Shown here: piece by piece, positions 4,665-7,271 of the stretch
Position numbering within the stretch: position 1 is the first letter of the stretch
Layout of the letters: every line of letters starts with the position of its first letter
NCBI GenBank assembly: GCA_014360945.1
Contig: JACIWM010000060.1
Location: forward strand, 1-7,271
DNA length: 7,271 nucleotides
DNA from: Candidatus Bipolaricaulota bacterium
GTDB lineage: Bacteria > Bipolaricaulota > Bipolaricaulia > Bipolaricaulales > Bipolaricaulaceae
Direction: 5' to 3'
Made by a program: the position numbers and the translations under genes
Notes under the pieces: model-generated
Databases searched by the model: none
Told to the model about the DNA's origin: nothing
Seen by the model: only the letters and a program-made list of their open reading frames with translations

Positions 4665-6624
4665 GGAGATCCGGCGTTACGACTATTACTACTATGTCCT
4701 GAACCAGCCCCTTATTTCTGACGCCGAGTACGACCGGCTTTTCCGGGAACTTCTGGAGCTTGAGCAGAAGTACCCGGAATTGGTGACCCCGGACTCCCCC
4801 ACCCAGCGGGTGGGCGCGCCTCCGGCCGAGGAGTTCGCTCCCGTGGAGCACGCCATTCCCATGCTCTCCCTGAACAACTGTTTCAACGACGAGGAACTGG
4901 AAGAATGGGACGATCGGGTGCGGCGACTGTTGGGCGGGGAGGCGGTGGAGTACGTGTGTGAGCCCAAGCTGGATGGCCTTTCCGTGGAGCTTGTTTACGT
5001 GGACGGCGTTTTCACCGTGGGCTCTACCCGGGGCGATGGCCGGGTGGGCGAGGACGTGACTCGCAACCTCCGCACCATAAAGCAAGTGCCGCTCCGCCTC
5101 TTCCCCATCGATGGCCAGGTGCCGCGCCTTCTGGAGGCCCGGGGAGAGGTGTACATGGAAAAAGAGGCGTTCCGGAGGCTGAACGAGGAGCGGGAAAGGC
5201 GGGGCGAGCCCCTTTTCGCTAACCCCCGCAATGCTGCGGCCGGAAGCCTCCGCCAGCTCGATCCCAACGTCACCGCCTCCCGTCCCCTGAAGATCTTCTT
5301 CTACGCCATGGGTCGTGCGGAGGGAATTGAGATTCGCTCCCAAGTGGAACTCCTCACCACCTTTCCGAAACTCGGCCTTCCCGTGAACCCTCTTTGGAAG
5401 CTCTGCAAAACTTTGGACGAGGTAAAGGCTTTCTATCGGGAGCTTTTGGCCATGCGCCATGAGCTTCCCTATGAAACGGACGGGATGGTGGTGAAGGTCA
5501 ACGATTTCGCCCAGCGCGAGATCTTGGGGGAAGTTTCGCGGGCCCCGCGCTGGGCGGTAGCTTACAAATTCCCCGCGGAGGAAGCCACTACCCGCGTTTT
5601 GGACATCATCGTTCAAGTGGGCCGAACTGGTGTCCTCACCCCCGTGGCCATTCTCGAACCCGTGGAGGTCTCCGGCGCCACCGTCTCCCGGGCCACCCTT
5701 CACAACGAGGATGAGATCCGGCGCAAAGATATTCGCATCGGTGACTGGGTGATCGTGCGCCGGGCCGGGGAAGTGATCCCTGAGGTGGTGAAGTCCATTC
5801 CTGAACGCCGCACGGGAGAGGAGAAAGAGTTCAAGATGCCTGAGCGCTGTCCCTCCTGCGGCGGGCCGGTGGTGCGGCCTCCGGGCGAGGTGGCCTACCG
5901 CTGTGAAAACCTGTCCTGTCCGGCGCGGATTAAGGAGTCCATTCGGCACTTCGCTTCCCGGCGGGCCATGGATATCGAGGGCCTGGGTGAGAAACTCGTG
6001 GATAAACTCGTGGAAACCGGGCTTGTCCGAAAACTTTCGGATATCTACCGGCTCAAAAAGGAGGACCTGGTCAACCTTGAGCGCATGGGCGAGAAATCCG
6101 CGCAAAACCTTCTCGATCAGATCGAACGCTCGAAAAACGCAGGGCTTGCTCGGCTTATTTTCGCCCTGGGCATCCGCTATGTGGGCGAGCATTTGGCCGA
6201 GGTCTTGGCCGAGCACTACCCCTCTTTGGAGGCCCTGAGCAATGCCACGTACGAAGAGCTCATCCGCATTCCGGAAGTGGGCCCGCGCATCGCCCAAAGC
6301 ATTGTGGACTTCTTCAAAAACGAGGAGAACCGAAAACTCATCCAGGAGCTCAAAGAGCTCGGGGTGAAAACGGAGGCGGAGAAGCCCAAGGAGGGTCCGC
6401 TTTCCGGAAAGACCTTCGTCTTCACCGGGGCCCTCTCCGCATTTACTCGAGAGGAGGCCCGAAGGATCGTGGAGTCCCTGGGTGGTCGGGTAGCCTCCGG
6501 AGTTTCCCGTAAAGTGGACTACGTGGTGGTGGGCGCGGATCCCGGGGAGAAACTCCGCAAGGCTCAGGAACTGGGGATCACCATTATCAACGAGGAGGAG
6601 TTTCGAAAGCTCGTGGGCCGCTAG
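4618..6624 (+). CDS. ligA: NAD-dependent DNA ligase LigA
   Basis: This complete 668-residue ligase seals nicks between Okazaki fragments and in repair, using NAD+ as the adenylate donor. All family domains are visible. Domain Ia, which binds NMN, has YDYYYYVLNQPLISDAEYDRL (21-41). The adenylation domain has the catalytic lysine K117 in CEPKLDGLSVEL, then STRGDGRVGEDVT (136-148), LEARGEVYM (172-180) and NPRNAAAGSLRQLDP (202-216). The OB-fold region includes VGRTGVLTPVA (334-344). The zinc finger cysteines are C411, C414, C429 and C434. Helix-hairpin-helix repeats follow (about 450-570), then a C-terminal BRCT domain (about 591-668; GKTFVFTGALS, GGRVASGVSRKVDYVVVG). No key residue is missing. 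The start is GTG, preceded by a strong Shine-Dalgarno and overlapping phoH by 47 bases. The stop TAG interlocks with that of the convergent sigma gene. The 703-codon frame on the opposite strand is a shadow. Confidence 0.98.
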   Translation: MSVPKEIQERVEKLREEIRRYDYYYYVLNQPLISDAEYDRLFRELLELEQKYPELVTPDSPTQRVGAPPAEEFAPVEHAIPMLSLNNCFNDEELEEWDDRVRRLLGGEAVEYVCEPKLDGLSVELVYVDGVFTVGSTRGDGRVGEDVTRNLRTIKQVPLRLFPIDGQVPRLLEARGEVYMEKEAFRRLNEERERRGEPLFANPRNAAAGSLRQLDPNVTASRPLKIFFYAMGRAEGIEIRSQVELLTTFPKLGLPVNPLWKLCKTLDEVKAFYRELLAMRHELPYETDGMVVKVNDFAQREILGEVSRAPRWAVAYKFPAEEATTRVLDIIVQVGRTGVLTPVAILEPVEVSGATVSRATLHNEDEIRRKDIRIGDWVIVRRAGEVIPEVVKSIPERRTGEEKEFKMPERCPSCGGPVVRPPGEVAYRCENLSCPARIKESIRHFASRRAMDIEGLGEKLVDKLVETGLVRKLSDIYRLKKEDLVNLERMGEKSAQNLLDQIERSKNAGLARLIFALGIRYVGEHLAEVLAEHYPSLEALSNATYEELIRIPEVGPRIAQSIVDFFKNEENRKLIQELKELGVKTEAEKPKEGPLSGKTFVFTGALSAFTREEARRIVESLGGRVASGVSRKVDYVVVGADPGEKLRKAQELGITIINEEEFRKLVGR

Positions 6625-7271
6625 GCGGAGGCCAGGAGTTTTCGGTAGAACTCCAGGGCCTTCTCGCCCCACGCCTCTTTGAGACGTTTCAGGGCCCGTT
6701 CCTCAATTTGGCGCACCCGCTCCCGGGAGATGCCCAACTTCTGCCCGATTTCCGCAAGGGAGAGGGGGCGCGGCCCCTCCAGGCCATAACGCCACCGCAG
6801 GACCTGGGCATCCCGCGGCGGGAGCTTATCCACCATCTCGAGGAGCTCCTCCCGGAAAAGCTCCAACAGGGCGGCGCGCTCGGGCGTAGGCATTCCCTCG
6901 TCCGCCACAAGCTCCTCCAAGGTGGTGCTTTCCTCCTCGTCCACAGGCATGTCCAAGGAGATGACGCTTCCCACCGTCTCATGGATGCGCAAGAGGCGTT
7001 CAGCGGTGAGGCCGGGCGCGACCAGGAGGTCCTCCGTTTCCTCGATTCCTTCCGCGCCGAAACTGGCCTTGAGCCGCTGGAAGCGCACGATGGCCCGAAA
7101 GAGATACGCCGGAATCCGGATCATCTGGGACTGTTTCTCGATAGCTTGGCCGATGGCTTGGCGGATCCACCAGCGGGCATAGGTGGAAAGTCTCACGCCC
7201 CGCGCGGGATCGTAACGGTCCACGGCCTCGATGAGCCCAATGTTTCCTTCCTGGATGAGATCGAGAAGATC
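6621..7271 (-). CDS. RNA polymerase sigma-70 family factor (RpoD/SigA-like), C-terminal part
   Basis: The frame is open from the right edge to the TAG at 6621-6623, giving 216 residues; the N-terminus lies outside the window. Region 2 starts with DLIQEGNIGLIEAVDRYDP (4-22) and STYARWWIRQAI (29-40), the core-binding and -10 recognition part. MIRIPAYL (50-57) opens region 3. SLDMPVDEEE (105-114) resembles the region 3.2 finger. Region 4 has LPPRDAQVLRWRYGL (150-164) and the -35-recognising helix-turn-helix PLSLAEIGQKLGISRERVRQIEERALKRLK (about 169-198). This is the group 1/group 2 pattern. The C-terminus ends in GEKALEFYRKLLASA and lacks the HPSRS-type tail of many primary sigma factors, and EKQSQMIRIP replaces the usual ADQARTIRIP. 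It could therefore be the housekeeping factor of a divergent phylum or a group 2 paralogue. The missing N-terminus would decide. It runs convergent with ligA. Confidence 0.93.
   Translation of the reverse strand, partial: DLLDLIQEGNIGLIEAVDRYDPARGVRLSTYARWWIRQAIGQAIEKQSQMIRIPAYLFRAIVRFQRLKASFGAEGIEETEDLLVAPGLTAERLLRIHETVGSVISLDMPVDEEESTTLEELVADEGMPTPERAALLELFREELLEMVDKLPPRDAQVLRWRYGLEGPRPLSLAEIGQKLGISRERVRQIEERALKRLKEAWGEKALEFYRKLLASA

Noticed and set aside
4561..6672. 703-codon open frame on the minus strand opposite ligA
   Set aside because: It mirrors the complete, motif-rich ligA in a GC-rich genome. Its translation is His/Gly/Leu-rich without recognisable motifs, and it also overlaps the ends of phoH and the sigma gene.

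Overview
The window (7,271 bases, GC-rich by eye) is a compact stretch of core bacterial chromosome. It holds a partial 23S rRNA gene, six protein genes whose families I recognise, and one degenerate cell-envelope-type gene. There is no sign of phage, insertion sequence, CRISPR or plasmid material. The proteins are rich in Glu, Arg and Leu, genes overlap or abut, and the 23S gene carries its own promoter with no 16S or tRNA upstream. These traits recall Thermus/Deinococcus, Chloroflexota and some uncultured thermophilic phyla such as Bipolaricaulota, but I cannot assign the organism from this window. A thermophile is a reasonable guess, not a demonstrated fact.

Left arm, minus strand (reading right to left from about 1870): a divergent promoter drives a membrane-anchored protein with a degenerate LytR-CpsA-Psr (LCP) region plus a LytR_C domain. 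One base later comes rsfS (ribosome silencing factor). About 50 bases beyond rsfS lie two TATAAT-type promoter boxes, a boxA-like leader and the 5' end of 23S rRNA, which runs off the left edge. A factor that binds the 50S subunit therefore sits directly upstream of the gene for the 50S RNA, and the first rRNA promoter overlaps the rsfS stop codon.

Right arm, plus strand: from the same 79-base divergent region runs a tightly packed probable operon. Its genes are an AMMECR1-family protein, mtaB (tRNA ms2t6A37 methylthiotransferase, radical SAM), phoH (ATPase) and ligA (NAD-dependent DNA ligase). Junctions are an ATGA overlap, a junction where the phoH start is uncertain, and a 47-base overlap behind a strong Shine-Dalgarno. 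ligA converges with a sigma-70 family gene (RpoD-like, minus strand, running off the right edge), and both stop codons lie within one CTAG tetranucleotide.

The most interesting material is in the control regions and junctions. These are the autonomous 23S promoter array, a divergent promoter pair in which both genes have a -10 box exactly 7 bases before an ATG and no Shine-Dalgarno (leaderless architecture), a 17-base palindrome over one -35 box, the shared stop codons, and the absence of a canonical phoH start where homology begins. I found no convincing wholly new multi-gene system.
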